From a bacterium (lineage in GTDB: Bacteria > Cyanobacteriota > Vampirovibrionia > Gastranaerophilales > Gastranaerophilaceae), in contig JAGAVG010000045.1 of the NCBI GenBank assembly GCA_017942035.1, forward strand, positions 19,299 to 83,298: a DNA stretch of 64,000 nucleotides, written 5' to 3'. A model generated the notes under the pieces. The model was not told where the DNA came from and did not search any database. It saw only the letters and a program-made list of their open reading frames with translations. This document shows positions 1-8,787 of the stretch, one piece after another (positions within the stretch are counted from its first letter, which is position 1; the number at the start of each line of letters is the position of its first letter). Made by a program: the position numbers and the translations under genes.

Positions 1-238
1 TTCAACCGGTGCTGATTTAACTTATAAGGGGAAAAAACTTATCGGGTCTGCTCAATGCCGCAAAAGCGGATATATTCTTCAGCATGGTTCAATTCTATAC
101 GATTATGACAGAAAACTGCTGGAAGAAATTTTTCATGAAAAAGTCGATACCTCTTCAATTACTTCAATTAGAGAGATTAATCCTGATATTCGATTTGAAG
201 ATATTATAGATTTATTTACATCTATTTCATTTGATTAA
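1..238 (+). CDS. Lipoate-protein ligase / octanoyltransferase family, C-terminal fragment
   Basis: Open from the window edge (frame starting at base 2) to TAA at 236-238, giving 78 residues of a C-terminus. It contains GKKLIGSAQCRKSGYILQHG (fragment residues 10-29), the family signature G-x-K-[ILV]-x-GSAQ-x-R-x-x-G-x-x-LQHGS of the LplA/LipM/LipB-like cofactor transferases. These attach lipoyl or octanoyl groups to the lysine of GcvH or 2-oxoacid dehydrogenase E2 domains in the cytoplasm. LplA and LipM cannot be separated without the N-terminal part. It converges on the WG-repeat gene and overlaps its end by 17 bp. Confidence 0.8.
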   Translation, partial: STGADLTYKGKKLIGSAQCRKSGYILQHGSILYDYDRKLLEEIFHEKVDTSSITSIREINPDIRFEDIIDLFTSISFD

Positions 239-1115
239 TTAAATCATACCTTAAATCGCTCAAAGGGCCGTTGTTTGGAATTCTCATGTTTCTGTAATAA
301 TGTTTTGCAAATGTGTAAGGATATTTAGGCAGCCAAACCATTTTTATCAATATATTAACCGTATCGGCACCGTGAGAGAACATCAATTCATCTATTGTAC
401 CTTCATGAGCAGGTGAAATTGATGAGAATATTTTCAAAATATAATCCGATGCAGTAAGTAAAGAATAACCGGAAAGAAGGCCTGTATTAACCATCATATC
501 AGTAATTTTCAGATTATCTGCCGTTCTTACGTCTGACAAATCGGAAGGGAGTATAAGGTTTTCCGATGTTGCATTTTGTATCTCATACCAGTTCCCGTGA
601 TATAAAATTCTCATGGTATTTTTTTGAGGCATGTATATATCTTCATACAAGTTTGCCAGAAGCATGTTTCCTTGAAAATCACTCACACCGTATCTGTAAT
701 TTTTATATGTCAAAAACATATTCTGTGATAAAAATTCTATTCCAGAATATATCGGCGGAATGATAACATCTCCGTATTCATCATATACGCCGTAATCATT
801 ATCATTGCCGAATTTCGCATATTTACCTAAAATTCTGTCTGTATGGTTATATTTGATAGGTACAAGTACATTTCCATTGTTATCTATCAGGCCGTATTTC
901 ATTTTTTTATGCTGGGCAATCCATGAATTCGTTCCTATTTTTATAAGTTTTCTGTATTCCGGTTTAACGACAACATTGTCGTTTTCATCTTTCAGCCCGA
1001 AAAATAAATTTTCACTAAAAACTTTTCTTGTTTCAATATTATCTTCTATCGCAAAAACGCTATTGCTGAATTGACAAAAAAATATTAATCCCAGTAAAAA
1101 TAATAACCTTTTCAT
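222..1115 (-). CDS. Secreted WG-repeat protein
   Basis: A 297-residue protein with a clear Sec signal peptide: a basic MKR start, a hydrophobic core, and a likely cleavage after SVFA at residue 22. Four WG-type repeats follow, of the form [FY]-G-[LV]-x-[DN]-x-x-G-[DN]-V-[IV]-x-P-x-Y, at about residues 39-55, 74-90, 108-123 and 142-158 (for example YGLIDNNGNVLVPIKY). WG repeats are predicted to form beta-hairpin units in cell-surface or secreted proteins; no enzymatic role is known. Residues 180-297 match nothing I recognise. It is divergent from the AsmA-like gene. The signal-peptide junction FAIEDNI is also found in the TolC-family protein at 19779-21098. Confidence 0.75.
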   Translation of the reverse strand: MKRLLFLLGLIFFCQFSNSVFAIEDNIETRKVFSENLFFGLKDENDNVVVKPEYRKLIKIGTNSWIAQHKKMKYGLIDNNGNVLVPIKYNHTDRILGKYAKFGNDNDYGVYDEYGDVIIPPIYSGIEFLSQNMFLTYKNYRYGVSDFQGNMLLANLYEDIYMPQKNTMRILYHGNWYEIQNATSENLILPSDLSDVRTADNLKITDMMVNTGLLSGYSLLTASDYILKIFSSISPAHEGTIDELMFSHGADTVNILIKMVWLPKYPYTFAKHYYRNMRIPNNGPLSDLRYDLINQMK

Positions 1116-1148
1116 AATTATATGATAACATAAAATTATTTGTTATGA

Positions 1149-1168
1149 TATAATGTGGTTAGTTGTTA
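1149..1168 (+). promoter_or_regulatory. -10 box just upstream of the AsmA-like gene
   Basis: A perfect TATAAT lies at 1149-1154. The first in-frame ATG (1153) overlaps this box, so the transcript should start near 1161 and the usable start codon is the ATG at 1168, leaving a leader of only a few bases. No good -35 hexamer is visible about 17 bp upstream. Confidence 0.5.
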
Positions 1169-3951
1169 TGGAAAAGTTTTCAAAAAAGAAAAAAATATTA
1201 ATAGGAAGTTTGGCATCAGCCGCAGTTGCTGCTTTGGCTTTGCCGGTAATTATTTACACAACTGTTTTACCGGCAGTTGTATCAAACCAGCATGCTCTGA
1301 ATTTTTTCAGGGAAAAAGTTAACAAATTCACAGGGTTCGATTTACAAATTCAAAATCCCGTTTTGAAAACAGGATTTTCTCCGATAATCGAGTTTAAGAC
1401 AGATAGTTTTCAGCTTTCTAAAAATGATGCGATAATTTCCTCCGGACAAAATTTCCAGACGGTCATATCTATTAAAGAAATTTTAAACAAAAAAATAATC
1501 CTGAAAAAATTTGGAGTTGACTATTTTTTTGCCGATGTGAACCAAATTCTTTCATTGGCACAGCCATCCGAAAAACCACAGCAAAAATCAGATTGGATTG
1601 TCGATTGGTTTAGCTCGGATTTGTACGTCAAAAATTCCATTATTGTTTATGAAATTGATGATAAAACTTTTTTGAAAATTGATGCTGACAAACTTGAATT
1701 AAATACTGCGGAAAAAGTTAGAAAACCTATTCATTTCAAAGTTTTTGCCGATTTGAAAAAAGACAAAAAACATCTTATTGCAAAATTTGAGGACAAAAAT
1801 AATGTTTATATTAAGGATAAGAAAATTTTTGTCGATAATCTTGAATTTGACGTGAATAAATCGAAATTATTTTTAAGTGCCGACGCTGATCAAAAAAATA
1901 ACTTTAATTTGAAAGTTTCTTCAAAAAAATTCTCAATAAAAGACACGCTTAATTTGATTAATTCAAACATTATTGAGAATAATATTAATGAATCTCTCGT
2001 ATTTTTTGACGGTATTGACGGAGATTTTGACTTTGATTTTTATATAAATAATACTGATTTAAAAGGTGATATAAATTTAAACAGACTTGATTTCAAAGTT
2101 ATTCCGGTTGCGAATATTCCGGTAAAATTGACGCAGGGTAAAATTAAACTTACAAATGACAAAATTTTACTGAAAGACTTTAAGGGAATCTACAACGGAA
2201 AGGCTGAAAATAAATTAGATTTTGAAGGGGATGTGAAGGATTACCTCAAATCTATTGATACGAATATTAATGCAAATGCTGTTGTTACAAATGATTTCAC
2301 AAAGAATTTTCTTTCAAAAATGGTAGGATATCCTATTGAAATTATAGGCAAGCCGGACACAAAGCTTATTTATAAATCAAAATATAACAAAATGGATATA
2401 AAATGGATTTTTAGCTTTAATCCGTCTCAGGGCTTTAAAATCGGCGGCGAAGATTTTACACCTTCCGTAAAGCTTCATAGGGCGCTTGTTGCTGATATGC
2501 ATTTTGAAGATATGTTTTTGAATATAAATTCGATTGATTATTATATGGTTCGGGCTGAAAATGCCGACAAAAGTCATGGTGAATATCATCCGATTTTAAC
2601 TTTTAAGGGCAATCTTGATTTGAAGAATGAAATTCCGGTGATTAAAGATTTCGGATTTGAAATTCCAAATCCTTTGCCAAGTGAATTTTTAAATATGATT
2701 GCAAAGCAGGCTATATTTAAAAAAGGTACAATTGCCGGAAAATTAAATGTAGATTTTAACGGAAAATATCCGATTTTAGATGGTAATTTAACCGCTGAGG
2801 GTGTAAGAATACCATCTCAAAGATTGGGAATTAAAAAAGGCGTATTCTATACAAAAAACAATAATATTTACATCAAAGCCGACGGAAGATACAGAAGAAT
2901 TGCTTACAATTTTGACGGAAATATCTTAAACGAAATAAAATTGCCGATTATTATTAAAGATTTGAATTTAACACTGGACAATATTGATGTAGAAAGAATT
3001 ATGAATACTTTCAATTCTCAGCCGGTTATTGCTGATAACAAAGCTGCCGTTCAGCCTGTTGAATTATCTGACGACGATGATGTTATGACTTTTGATGTGG
3101 GAAATATTATCGTTGAAGACAGTAGTTTGAAAATTTTGAAGGGTAATTACAAAGATTTAGAATTCGGCAATATTGAAGCAAATATGACACTGGATAAAAA
3201 CAGCAAACTTCTTATAACTTCTAACAAATTTGACATTGCCGAAGGTATTTCAACCTTAAAAGTTGACTGCGACTTGAAAAAGCAGTTGTATTACGTTCGT
3301 TTGGGAATTCTGGACGTTAATTCCAATACGATTGCAAAAACTCTTCTGGGGCTTGATAAAGAAATTACTGGCAAAGCTAAAGGTTTGATTGAATTAAATG
3401 CAGACAAAAGTCTTAAGTTGAACGGACTTATAAGATTTGCCGTTGATAACGGTGCTATCGGAAAAATCGGTTTTGTCGAATACATAATGAAACTTGCGTC
3501 TGTATTCAGAAACCCTCTGGCGATGATTTCACCGGGTATAATTGCCGATTTAACAACAATTCCGGACGGACGTTTTGACAAAATTACCGGAAATCTTACT
3601 ATTAAAGATAACGTTATAAATAATATTGATATCAAATCGCAGGGAGACCTGCTGGCAACCCTTATAAGGGGACGGTTTGATTTAGAGTCGCGAGATACAA
3701 CGCTGAGAATTTACACAAAATTCAGCAATAACGACAAAGGTTTTTACGGATTTATGAGGAATTTTTCTTTGAATGCTTTGTCTAATAGAATTCCGTTCAG
3801 CAACAAAAACGAAAGTAATTACTATGCAGCGGAAATCGAACAAATTCCTGATATAAAAGCCGATGAAAAAAATTGCCAAATATTTCTTACAAAAGTAGAG
3901 GGAGATGTTGAACATAACAATTTCCTTTCCTCTCTGAAAAAATTGAAATAA
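1168..3951 (+). CDS. AsmA-like / YhdP-type inner-membrane protein
   Basis: A 927-residue protein from ATG 1168; the earlier ATG at 1153 is rejected because it sits inside the -10 box. A basic N-terminus (MEKFSKKKK) is followed by one transmembrane helix at about residues 10-35. The rest is a long lysine- and aspartate-rich beta-sheet protein. The C-terminal part (about 730-890) has the AsmA-like pattern DGRFDKITGNLTIKDN followed by a conserved 'G..DL' and 'RGRFDL' region. AsmA-like proteins (TamB, YhdP, AsmA) form bridge-like beta-taco rods thought to carry phospholipids across the periplasm. The length and single N-terminal anchor fit this group, and LptC/LptA elsewhere in the window support a diderm envelope. 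The exact subfamily is uncertain. Confidence 0.75.
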   Translation: MEKFSKKKKILIGSLASAAVAALALPVIIYTTVLPAVVSNQHALNFFREKVNKFTGFDLQIQNPVLKTGFSPIIEFKTDSFQLSKNDAIISSGQNFQTVISIKEILNKKIILKKFGVDYFFADVNQILSLAQPSEKPQQKSDWIVDWFSSDLYVKNSIIVYEIDDKTFLKIDADKLELNTAEKVRKPIHFKVFADLKKDKKHLIAKFEDKNNVYIKDKKIFVDNLEFDVNKSKLFLSADADQKNNFNLKVSSKKFSIKDTLNLINSNIIENNINESLVFFDGIDGDFDFDFYINNTDLKGDINLNRLDFKVIPVANIPVKLTQGKIKLTNDKILLKDFKGIYNGKAENKLDFEGDVKDYLKSIDTNINANAVVTNDFTKNFLSKMVGYPIEIIGKPDTKLIYKSKYNKMDIKWIFSFNPSQGFKIGGEDFTPSVKLHRALVADMHFEDMFLNINSIDYYMVRAENADKSHGEYHPILTFKGNLDLKNEIPVIKDFGFEIPNPLPSEFLNMIAKQAIFKKGTIAGKLNVDFNGKYPILDGNLTAEGVRIPSQRLGIKKGVFYTKNNNIYIKADGRYRRIAYNFDGNILNEIKLPIIIKDLNLTLDNIDVERIMNTFNSQPVIADNKAAVQPVELSDDDDVMTFDVGNIIVEDSSLKILKGNYKDLEFGNIEANMTLDKNSKLLITSNKFDIAEGISTLKVDCDLKKQLYYVRLGILDVNSNTIAKTLLGLDKEITGKAKGLIELNADKSLKLNGLIRFAVDNGAIGKIGFVEYIMKLASVFRNPLAMISPGIIADLTTIPDGRFDKITGNLTIKDNVINNIDIKSQGDLLATLIRGRFDLESRDTTLRIYTKFSNNDKGFYGFMRNFSLNALSNRIPFSNKNESNYYAAEIEQIPDIKADEKNCQIFLTKVEGDVEHNNFLSSLKKLK

Positions 3952-3993
3952 TGTCATGGGATTGACCTCCGTGTTTCAGGATCTCCATAATAA

Positions 3994-4074
3994 AAGACGC
4001 TAAGATACTAAGACTTTAAGTCACTAAGTTCTTTATGGTAATGTACTTATCGTCTTACCGTCCTATCGTCTTAG
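3994..4074 (+). repeat. 81-bp dispersed repeat, copy 1
   Basis: Starts AAGACGCTAAGATACTAAG and ends CCGTCCTATCGTCTTAG. Near-identical 81-bp copies lie at 13205-13285 and 13341-13421, and a truncated one begins at 17794. Each full copy is followed within about 8-9 bases by the 18-bp palindrome, so the two form one composite unit. Confidence 0.85.
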
Positions 4075-4305
4075 CTTGTAGGGTATACATTAGTCTACCA
4101 GCTTAACTGGATTGCCACGCTCACTCCGTTCGCTCGCAATGACGATATAACCTCCCTTGTTAAAGGGAGGGGGACCGCGTCAGCGGTGATGGGATTTTTA
4201 TTTGACAATTTCGAATTACAATCCCCTACCGTTGTCGCTGTAATGACCCCTCACCCCAACCCTCTCCCACAAGGGGCGAGGGGGCTTGCAATCCTTAGCT
4301 TGTAG

Positions 4306-4323
4306 GGTAGACTTTAGTCTACC
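4306..4323. repeat. 18-bp palindromic dispersed repeat
   Basis: A GGTAGACTTTAGTCTACC copy. The family in this window is at 4082 (degenerate), 4306, 6210, 9396 (degenerate), 13294, 13430, 28342, 37522, 53462, 55933, 58823 and 61238. Eight-base arms flank a central TT or AA that gives an orientation. Confidence 0.9.
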
Positions 4324-4373
4324 AGCTTAACTTCCTTACTTACTCACTTATTTACTTTTAATTAATTTCACAT

Positions 4374-4408
4374 AAAAAGAAAGACCCATTTTACTGAGTC
4401 TTTTTCTT
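4374..4408 (-). terminator. Terminator hairpin after the annexin-motif gene
   Basis: Arms AAAGACCCA (4380-4388) and TGAGTCTTT (4395-4403) pair with one mismatch around a short loop. Read on the minus strand, the hairpin is followed by a T-rich run. It probably ends the gene at 4493-6022 and could also work in the other direction. Confidence 0.6.
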
Positions 4409-4492
4409 CACTTTCTACCTTACTACTACACAAGCTCTCAATTCTTCCTTTTACATAAATATGAGAGGAATCATTAAGTATAAATATACATT

Positions 4493-6022
4493 TTATTTTG
4501 CTGAAAGTACCAGACCATCCTTTTCTAATGCTGCTGATAGTGCCAAATAATCTTTTCCGAAGTATTCTTTTCCTTTAATTCTGATAGAAAAACCTTTGAA
4601 GTTGCCGCTTGCATCTTTAACAACTTGAACTCCGGCCGGTAATTTTTCGATTTTTTTGTTACCGGTGCATTCTTTCATGTCTTCTATGAATGTTTTTGTT
4701 TGTTTATCAATAGCTTCCTGCTGTTTTTTAGCTGCATCAGCTTTTGCTTTTTTTGCCTTGTTAGCTTCTGCTGCTTTTTTATTGTCAGCTTTAATTTTTG
4801 CGGATTGTTCTTTTTTAGCTTCATTTGCTCTGATATCGTTTTCGCCTTGTGCAACTTTGTTTTTCAATTTTTTTACAGCAGATACGATTGCGCTTGTGCT
4901 GCTTACACCGAACCAATTCTGTTTTGTAGCCATTCTTGCTGCTGCAACTTCTTTTTCTGCATCAATTCCGTCTTCAAGTGCTCTTTCGGCTAATGCTTCA
5001 ATTAACATATCTGCAATTTCTTTTTTCTGGCCGAATTCGCAATCATCCATTAATGCTGTAATCAAATCGCCTTTTTTGGCTTTGTAAGGACCTGCGTTCC
5101 AAGTATCGAAGAATTCAAGAACATTGTCTTTGTTAATGTTTTGTTCGATTACATTTTTCATACCTTTGTCATCGTCATCATAGTTTGTACCAGGACCGTC
5201 AATAGCCTCGTAAATCAACTGACAAATTTTATTCATTACATATTTTTCTGCTTTTTTTGTTTTTTCTGAAACTTTGCGAGTTGCAGGAGATTCACCTTCA
5301 GCATCTGAAGTTTCTTCAACACCTTCTGCGGCTCCTATTCCTTCTGCTGAACCTGCACCTTCAGTGCCTTCTAATTTTTTGCCTTCTTTTGCAAGTTCTT
5401 CTTGAACTTCTTGAACAGTTTTTTGCATTTCAACGCTCTGAGTTTGAATTTCTTTGATTAATTCCTCTTTTTGTTTTTTAATTGTTTCAAGATTCAAAAC
5501 ATGACTTTTGTCTTTTAAATCTTTAATTTTTGCTTGAGTTGCTTTAAATTTTTCAAGTTCAGCATTCAATCTTGTTTTTTGGCCATCAGTTAATTGATCG
5601 CTTTTCAAAATTCCTTGCAAGTGGTCTACAATACCGCTTACAGTTACATATAAATTATCAACTTCTGACAAATTAAAATCTGTCATAAAAGAGTTATAAC
5701 CTTGAGTCTGTGCATTCTGAGCAATAGCTTGTGTTTGCTGCGGATTTATATAACCAGGCATATTATTTGATAAATTTAAACCAATCATCAAAGGGTTTGT
5801 TTGATACCATGCTGGCATTTTAGCTAATTGGGCGATAAAAGGTGAAACGCTCATATCCATAACTTCATATTGAGTTTCGCCAACGCCCGGCAAGCTTAAT
5901 TGGTAATTATAAGGTTCTAATAACTGCCAAGCTTTTAAGTTGAATGGCATATTAGTAATTTTATTACCAACAGGTGCTGGCCCATTGAAACTGATATTCT
6001 GGTTTGGAAAATTTACTGACAT
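4493..6022 (-). CDS. Unknown protein with annexin-like GxGT motif and coiled coil
   Basis: A 509-residue protein with no signal peptide or membrane helix. It has a polar N-terminal region rich in N, Q and P (1-120), a charged helical or coiled-coil stretch (about 140-215), a Gly/Glu-rich linker (216-246), and a helical region (255-355) with AIDGPGTNYDDDD at 273-285. After that comes a Lys/Ala-rich helix (390-440) and a compact C-terminal domain. The GPGT plus acidic residues resembles the Ca2+-binding loop of annexin repeats (GxGTD), and 'LIYEAIDGPGT' matches the annexin pattern hydrophobic-A-x-x-G-x-GT. Whether it is a true annexin fold is unproven. It is flanked on both sides by repeat-filled gaps and stands alone as a transcription unit. 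Confidence 0.6.
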   Translation of the reverse strand: MSVNFPNQNISFNGPAPVGNKITNMPFNLKAWQLLEPYNYQLSLPGVGETQYEVMDMSVSPFIAQLAKMPAWYQTNPLMIGLNLSNNMPGYINPQQTQAIAQNAQTQGYNSFMTDFNLSEVDNLYVTVSGIVDHLQGILKSDQLTDGQKTRLNAELEKFKATQAKIKDLKDKSHVLNLETIKKQKEELIKEIQTQSVEMQKTVQEVQEELAKEGKKLEGTEGAGSAEGIGAAEGVEETSDAEGESPATRKVSEKTKKAEKYVMNKICQLIYEAIDGPGTNYDDDDKGMKNVIEQNINKDNVLEFFDTWNAGPYKAKKGDLITALMDDCEFGQKKEIADMLIEALAERALEDGIDAEKEVAAARMATKQNWFGVSSTSAIVSAVKKLKNKVAQGENDIRANEAKKEQSAKIKADNKKAAEANKAKKAKADAAKKQQEAIDKQTKTFIEDMKECTGNKKIEKLPAGVQVVKDASGNFKGFSIRIKGKEYFGKDYLALSAALEKDGLVLSAK

Positions 6023-6412
6023 AATTTTTAATCCCCGTTTTATTCCCCGTACTTATATAAAGTTTTTTTCGCTTTAAAAATTGCCTCAAACCATGTCTAA
6101 TTGCATGTTTCTACCCCCTGAAAGTATCTATATATCAGTGTTTTTATCTATTAAATTCACCTTTACATTACTTAACAATTAGAAGGCCAGAGGGCAATCC
6201 AGTTTTTCTGGTAGACTAAAGTCTACCCTACTATTTACTCCCTCGCCCCTTGTGGAGCAAAGGGAACAGGCGCAACGCAGTGAGCCTTGTGACTCTGCTT
6301 CCCGCAGCGTAGCGGAGTGGTGAGAGGATATGTAAGCAGGCTATTATCAGGATGTAAATTCTTCCTCACTTCCTTACCTATTAACTATATTGTTCAATTC
6401 CTATACCATGGT
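6023..6412. repeat. Intergenic region with palindrome and 89-bp repeat
   Basis: The 5' part (6023-6180) is AT-rich and should hold the promoter of the minus-strand gene. An 18-bp palindrome sits at 6210-6227. A block of about 89 bp (6240-6328, CCCTCGCCCCTTGTGGAGCA to GTGGTGAGAGG) recurs in reverse orientation at 58852-58942, again next to a palindrome. A 'tgtaaattcttcctcacttc' block near 6354-6388 recurs near 17921-17955. No gene is seen. Confidence 0.75.
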
Positions 6413-6441
6413 TTGAAATTATTTATCTTTTCTAATAAAAT
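6413..6441 (+). promoter_or_regulatory. Promoter of XRE regulator, probably leaderless
   Basis: TTGAAA (6413-6418), a 17-bp spacer, then TAAAAT (6436-6441). The ATG at 6448 lies 7 bp past the -10 box, where transcription would begin, so the mRNA is predicted to be leaderless. No Shine-Dalgarno sequence is present before the ATG, which agrees. Confidence 0.6.
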
Positions 6442-6447
6442 AAAACT

Positions 6448-6666
6448 ATGTCAAATAGCACGATAAATATTTTCAGAAATAATCTAAAATATTATAGAAA
6501 AAAGGTAGGATTATCCCAAGAGGAATTAAGTGAAATTTCCGGAATAAGTTCTGACTATTTATCCGAAATTGAAAGAGGTAAGAAAACTCCAAGTTTTAAG
6601 AGGATGGACTTAATAGCGGAAGCTTTAAATATAGAAGTTTATAAATTATTTAAACCGCAAGAATAA
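6448..6666 (+). CDS. Small XRE-family helix-turn-helix regulator
   Basis: A 72-residue single-domain Cro/C1-type protein. The helix-turn-helix covers about residues 10-65, with SQEELSEISGISSDYLSEIE as the HTH core and RGKKTPSF as the usual wing-side turn. There is no extra effector or dimerisation domain. Proteins this small bind operators as dimers and commonly control a neighbour or themselves. It is a single-gene unit between repeat DNA and a convergent ctpA, sharing a bidirectional terminator with it. The target is unknown. Confidence 0.85.
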   Translation: MSNSTINIFRNNLKYYRKKVGLSQEELSEISGISSDYLSEIERGKKTPSFKRMDLIAEALNIEVYKLFKPQE

Positions 6667-6687
6667 AGTATTCAGGTACAATAAAAT

Positions 6688-6730
6688 AACAGGGCGAAAT
6701 AATCATTATTTCGCCCTGTTTCTGTTCTTT
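6688..6730. terminator. Bidirectional terminator between XRE gene and ctpA
   Basis: A perfect 16-bp inverted repeat, AACAGGGCGAAATAAT and its complement (6688-6720), is followed on the plus strand by T-rich sequence and preceded by an A-rich run that serves the minus strand. It separates two convergent genes. Confidence 0.85.
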
Positions 6731-6741
6731 TAATAAATTTT

Positions 6742-7965
6742 CTAATATTGAGTTGCGATAGATTGTCCGTTTGTCATTTTTGTCAAGACTTCAATGGCTT
6801 TTTTAAGCTGGACATCGTCTTTATTTTTAACATTTTCTTCAGTTAATTCAACTTTAATATCAGGTGTTATACCCTTTTTATTAATATCCGTGCCATTTGG
6901 AGTAAGGTATTTTTGGATAGTAATATTGATACCGGCCTCATAAGGCAGTTTATTGATTTCCTGAACAAGTCCTTTTCCGAAAGATTGTTCCCCGATAATT
7001 ACGGCTCTGTGATTATCTTTCATTGCACCCGAGAAGATTTCACTTGCGGAGGCAGAACCTTTATTAATCAATACAACAACCGGTTTTCTAGTATAAACGG
7101 TGTTAGATGCCCGCTGAGTTTCTTTATAACCGTCTCTATCTACAGTACTTACGATTGTTCCGCCATTCAAGAACATATCGGATATATAAATCGCGTTTGT
7201 CAAAAGTCCGCCTGGGTTTGAACGAAGGTCGATAATGAAACCTTTTTTGTTTGCTGAATTGTTCAAAATATCCCCAAATTCTTTGGCGGCATTTCGGCTT
7301 ATAAAAGAGCTTAATCTTATATAGCACAAGTCATCAGGAATTTTCACTTCTATCGGTGTTTTTTGCGAAATTGATTTAATTTCAATTTCAGCTCTTGTTA
7401 CTGTATAAACTTTAGGTTCGCAGTCTTTGCGTTTGATTAAAAGGTTAACCGTAGTGCCTTCTTTTCCGCGGATTTTATCGGCGGCTTTATCAACAGTAAT
7501 TCCTTTTGTGCTTACTCCGTCGATTTCTAAAATCTCGTCATCTGCAAGCAGTCCTGCTTTTTCTGCTGGTGTATCTTCAATCGGAGCTATGACCATTAAT
7601 TTTCCGTCTTTTACTCCAATCTGGATACCGATACCTTTTAATGAACCTTTTATTGAACTTGTTTCTTCTGCAAATTCTTTCGGGTCTAAAAATTTTGTAT
7701 AAGGGTCATTCAAACTTGCAACCATTGTATTTATGGCAACATAAGCATCTTCATTAGTTTTTATTTTGTTGTCATATTTGTGGCGCCATTTATTCCAGTT
7801 TTGAGAATTATTTGTCTGATCGACATATTTTAAATTAACCAGCCTCCAGACCTGATCATATAATTCAACCGGAGTTGTTGCCATCACGTTATCCCTGATA
7901 ACCCAGCCGGTCAGGAATAAAAATGCACCTATTGCAATAATACTTTTTTTCATAAATTTTCTCAT
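6742..7965 (-). CDS. ctpA: S41 C-terminal processing peptidase
   Basis: A 407-residue protein with an N-terminal signal or anchor (residues 5-25), so it acts in the periplasm. A PDZ domain spans about 100-185 (GIGIQIG, then the PAEKAGL loop) and binds the C-termini of substrates. The S41 catalytic core follows, with RSNPGGLL at 248-255, GSASASEIF at 303-311 and QSFGKG at 327-332. Ser306 and Lys331 are the expected Ser-Lys dyad, 25 residues apart as in E. coli Prc. The family trims or degrades periplasmic and membrane proteins from their C-termini; in Cyanobacteria CtpA matures photosystem II D1, which is not relevant here. The GGAGGAAG Shine-Dalgarno is rather far (about 12 bases) from this ATG. 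Confidence 0.93.
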   Translation of the reverse strand: MRKFMKKSIIAIGAFLFLTGWVIRDNVMATTPVELYDQVWRLVNLKYVDQTNNSQNWNKWRHKYDNKIKTNEDAYVAINTMVASLNDPYTKFLDPKEFAEETSSIKGSLKGIGIQIGVKDGKLMVIAPIEDTPAEKAGLLADDEILEIDGVSTKGITVDKAADKIRGKEGTTVNLLIKRKDCEPKVYTVTRAEIEIKSISQKTPIEVKIPDDLCYIRLSSFISRNAAKEFGDILNNSANKKGFIIDLRSNPGGLLTNAIYISDMFLNGGTIVSTVDRDGYKETQRASNTVYTRKPVVVLINKGSASASEIFSGAMKDNHRAVIIGEQSFGKGLVQEINKLPYEAGINITIQKYLTPNGTDINKKGITPDIKVELTEENVKNKDDVQLKKAIEVLTKMTNGQSIATQY

Positions 7966-8327
7966 ATACTACGTTTCTTCCTCCAAGTCCTCTCAATTCA
8001 CTTTCACTAACTTTCTTATTCTTTAGATGCTTTTTTTAAAAAAAAGTTTCTTAGATAAAAAAATTGTGATAAATTAAGAGCCTCTTGAATTTATGGTAGC
8101 ATAATTCGGCAAAAAAATAAAGTCCGTATATAAGTCCGGATGAAACCATCATTGTAAATAAATGAAATTATCATTATATTGGATAGCTATGTATAACATA
8201 CGAGTTTGCAGAGATGAAATTAAACTTCATCTATATAAATTTATCATGTATAATAAATACATTTTATTATTTGTTTATGCAATAATAACACATTAATATT
8301 TGTATATTTAAACCATACAATATTTAT
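7966..8327. other. AT-rich gap with divergent promoters
   Basis: This stretch holds no gene. The left end should carry the ctpA promoter on the minus strand. A weak hairpin (GATGAA/TTCATC) lies near 8213-8231. Close to the right end TACAAT (8316-8321) sits 6 bp before the ATG at 8328, a second candidate for a leaderless start. Otherwise I see only AT-rich sequence. Confidence 0.5.
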
Positions 8328-8654
8328 ATGGAAATAAAGAAAATATTAGGTTTAAAAATTAAAAGATTAAGACATAAACTGGGGCTTACTCAAGAACAAT
8401 TTGCTGAAAAAATAGGATTGGCTACAAGAACACTTGCGGGTATTGAAATTGGAGAAAGTTTTGTTTCAGCAAATACCATTGATAATATTCTCAACTATGC
8501 CGGTATTTCATTTGAAGATTTTATAATTTCAAGTCACTTAAGACCTATTGATGAATTATTACAAGATATTTATAGATATCTTGATAAAATTAAAGATGAT
8601 AGAAGTAAAGTTGAAAATATTTATAAAATAATACAAGCTATATCAAACGAGTAA
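8328..8654 (+). CDS. XRE-family regulator with C-terminal helical tail
   Basis: A 108-residue protein. The Cro/C1 helix-turn-helix is at about residues 8-62, with the core TQEQFAEKIGLATRTLAGIE and the turn GESFVSANT. The tail (70-108) is helical and ends in the pattern I-Y-x-I-I-x-A-I. The same architecture, including the ending IYNILIAL, is seen in the regulator at 19086-19424, so the two are probably paralogues. It has no Shine-Dalgarno sequence, and the -10 box lies close to the ATG. The two unknown small genes downstream (8788-9344) may be its targets; this is inferred only from position. Confidence 0.85.
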   Translation: MEIKKILGLKIKRLRHKLGLTQEQFAEKIGLATRTLAGIEIGESFVSANTIDNILNYAGISFEDFIISSHLRPIDELLQDIYRYLDKIKDDRSKVENIYKIIQAISNE

Positions 8655-8709
8655 TTATTAATATTTGTAAAGCCCTAATGTATTAATTTATCATAGTTTT
8701 TAAAAATTA

Positions 8710-8724
8710 TGTGAGATTATCACA
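8710..8724. promoter_or_regulatory. TGTGA-N5-TCACA palindrome upstream of small operon
   Basis: TGTGAGATTATCACA lies between the XRE gene at 8328 and the small genes at 8788. It resembles CRP/FNR-type half sites, but the spacer is 5 rather than 6 bases. It may instead be an XRE operator. A TATATA box near 8759-8764 is the likely promoter of the downstream genes. Confidence 0.35.
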
Positions 8725-8787
8725 AATAATTTAGCAATTTCCTTATCCTAAATGTTTTTATATATATAAACAGAAAGGATGGTTATT

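Larger units (their letters stand above)
3952..4373. repeat. Intergenic mosaic of dispersed repeats
   Basis: There is no gene in this stretch. From left to right it holds a 'gattgacctccgtgtttcag'-type block (3956-3990; related blocks at 28038 and 47693), one copy of the 81-bp repeat (3994-4074), a degenerate 18-bp palindrome (4082-4099), a block ending in CGCTCGCAATGAC (4110-4144), short purine/pyrimidine blocks, and a perfect GGTAGACTTTAGTCTACC palindrome at 4306-4323. All of these units recur elsewhere in the window. Confidence 0.8.
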
